Below, piece after piece: positions 7,101 to 7,170 of a DNA stretch of 7,170 nucleotides. Positions within the stretch are counted from its first letter, which is position 1. Each line of letters starts with the position of its first letter. A model generated the notes under the pieces. The model searched no databases and was not told where the DNA came from. It saw nothing but the letters and a program-made list of their open reading frames with translations. The position numbers and the translations under genes were made by a program. This DNA comes from an uncultured Porphyromonadaceae bacterium. Its GTDB lineage: Bacteria; Bacteroidota; Bacteroidia; Bacteroidales; Muribaculaceae. Location: assembly GCA_947175715.1 (NCBI GenBank), contig CAMWOD010000050.1, forward strand, positions 1 through 7,170. The letters are read 5' to 3'.

Positions 7101-7170
7101 TAGTCTTTGTCAACAAGGTTGATCTGTATATCGCTTCTACCCTTGATTGTCACCTCATTGTTGACCAAAT
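4148..7170 (-). CDS. Large repeat-containing secreted protein with T9SS-type sorting domain (partial)
   Basis: The frame is open from the window edge to a TAA at 4148-4150, giving more than 1000 residues; the true start and any signal peptide lie outside. The first 380 residues seen are beta-rich and not recognised. Five tandem modules of roughly 105-130 aa follow (about residues 382-510, 518-627, 630-738, 740-843, 845-953). Each opens with a P-x-x-G strand such as YVLDPEDGATVDEISAVTIS and closes with a GTY-x-L-x-I-x-x-GAF strand plus a YTI-like end, the look of Ig-like or adhesin-type domains. The last 40 or so residues (VTVYTLDGTLVLS, then ELAKGLYIINGVKVLLK) match the type A sorting domain that Bacteroidetes use for type IX secretion, in which this tail directs export across the outer membrane and is then removed. 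The protein is therefore probably a secreted or surface-anchored, modular binding or structural protein. No catalytic motif is visible. Composition is acidic with few cysteines (C182, C681, C752, C810, C960). Confidence 0.85.
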   Translation of the reverse strand, partial: LVNNEVTIKGRSDIQINLVDKDYTYSKFILNGKDITADYNDYQKKIRFNLPNENSVIEIEGTATVYADVNFTGYIVNGEGLDLRLTYTGSSFDLPQGEAVSEDITVGDMTLPKDLTKKYTISVSEKTGQFFFGPKDGYYIKDVYTSFGSKAEQHSGSASINAKIDGTIFYMIVEKLADSYSCNVITEGSTNIMRIKASTPIADNWGNPNSISYYVQPGEAAISFIPGYDTPFAISSMGQEGANPAVYLDGAPVTGSLDSNSGAMIYTVDPYAPTEGSQVAAGVKSEIRIYNSTTQRPSMSGASLELEDGAQADFFYSPVLHVANPAGQQVISGTQMTVKPLTPGAVVKYKNQPVELNAAGEFVFNVTGNARNNIVTVSMPPKFVDIDVNPADGATVKQISRLKITVPSIDPDFVNMMEGDIDVLSQIEVKIGNEVVAHVAELEEPTGDDYGNIVYSLILSPAVTEAGTYTINIPQGAFVEKTWSDADEAMVVVQGGYISSAYTGSVTVDPNFKSILDDYVLDPEDGATVDEISAVTISFPQIYEYFSNWEFPNATFTNGTETYEGVISYDWGSEADYRVMKVYPSENDDFVSITTPGTWELTIEAGAFTLNGEASAQIKATYTIEAKAPAYALNPASGSVIEAFDNIVLTFPEATAAEFVGDTWSMTLTNGYSYAAPGINCVKDETAQVPTFVLSLIEGAQQPPVGTYNLIIDEGVFKVDGVANGEIVAQYTIEHETSTEYIITPESGIIICHDYGYDFAYIFDETATLSGLDTSKITLELNGTVIPAASYEAMAEYNMLMFMVFDSEYCKEGALKVSIAQGAFNVGSTPSPAIETTWTLQAEKTYEVVVTPAPTEGEDKVADLSTIYITFPEAKTGEVYQNSGAQLRDSNYEYWQAGTITLQEQGEQGVKFAVTFNPAPKAAGEYRLFVNEGTFVLDEVQSSPMIDVTYAFDPSSGVGCIFADADGLVTVYTLDGTLVLSDAPVHKLAELAKGLYIINGVKVLLK
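4310..6025 (-). repeat. Five tandem Ig-like protein modules inside the secreted-protein gene
   Basis: Protein-level repeats: module starts share a Y-x-L-x-P-x-x-G pattern leading to ITFP (for example AVTISFP, NIVLTFP, TIYITFP). Module ends share aGTY-x-L-x-I-x-x-GaF (AGTYTINIPQGAF, PGTWELTIEAGAF, VGTYNLIIDEGVF, AGEYRLFVNEGTF). The fourth module is the most divergent: it loses the ITFP strand sequence and holds two cysteines, C752 and C810. The first is the longest, with an extra 20 or so residues before the next module. Boundaries are approximate. Confidence 0.7.

Noticed and set aside
7166..7168. TTG as start codon of the large gene
   Set aside because: The frame simply runs into the window edge; there is no leader or signal peptide there, so the gene is partial.

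Overview
The window looks like a chromosomal segment of a Bacteroidales bacterium, probably a gut Muribaculaceae or Bacteroidaceae relative. Four things point there: a gene ending in a type IX secretion (Por) sorting domain, an outer-membrane beta-barrel of the Bacteroidetes-specific OMP_b-brl_3 type, a promoter matching the Bacteroidetes TTTG/TAnnTTTG pattern, and a tRNA gene with no encoded CCA. The exact genus cannot be read from the sequence.

Layout. Positions 1-53 are the 3' half of a tRNA-Ser (anticodon apparently CGA), followed by a strong terminator. Positions 93-206 hold an odd tRNA-derived patch. It has an exact 19-bp second copy of the tRNA 3' end, a degenerate inverted copy of the same sequence, a small 5-bp/7-nt stem-loop and a second terminator. 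This looks like the scar of an integrative element that used the tRNA-Ser 3' end as its attachment site. Three plus-strand genes follow: an unrecognised 220-aa basic protein (338-1000) behind a good Bacteroidetes promoter, a small exported protein (1079-1570), and a Blc-type lipocalin without a visible lipoprotein signal (1689-2189).

The rest is on the minus strand. A convergent intergenic region (2190-2330) holds three spaced copies of GTAACACTAAAA(A)T. Next comes a beta-barrel gene (2331 to about 4034) that keeps its whole barrel and stop codon but has lost its signal peptide, carboxypeptidase-regulatory-like domain and plug. A perfect 13-bp hairpin (4069-4105) separates it from the 3' end of a large multi-repeat secreted protein (4148 to the window edge) that ends in a T9SS-type sorting domain.

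There is no obvious shared pathway. The two minus-strand genes both belong to the cell envelope, one as a secreted or surface-attached product and one as an outer-membrane remnant, and the lipocalin is a lipid-binding envelope-stress-type protein. No complete new multi-gene system is visible. The best leads are the tRNA-Ser attachment scar with its folded inverted copy, the three-copy repeat behind the barrel gene, and the sharp truncation junction of the barrel gene beside a perfect hairpin and a seven-base G tract.
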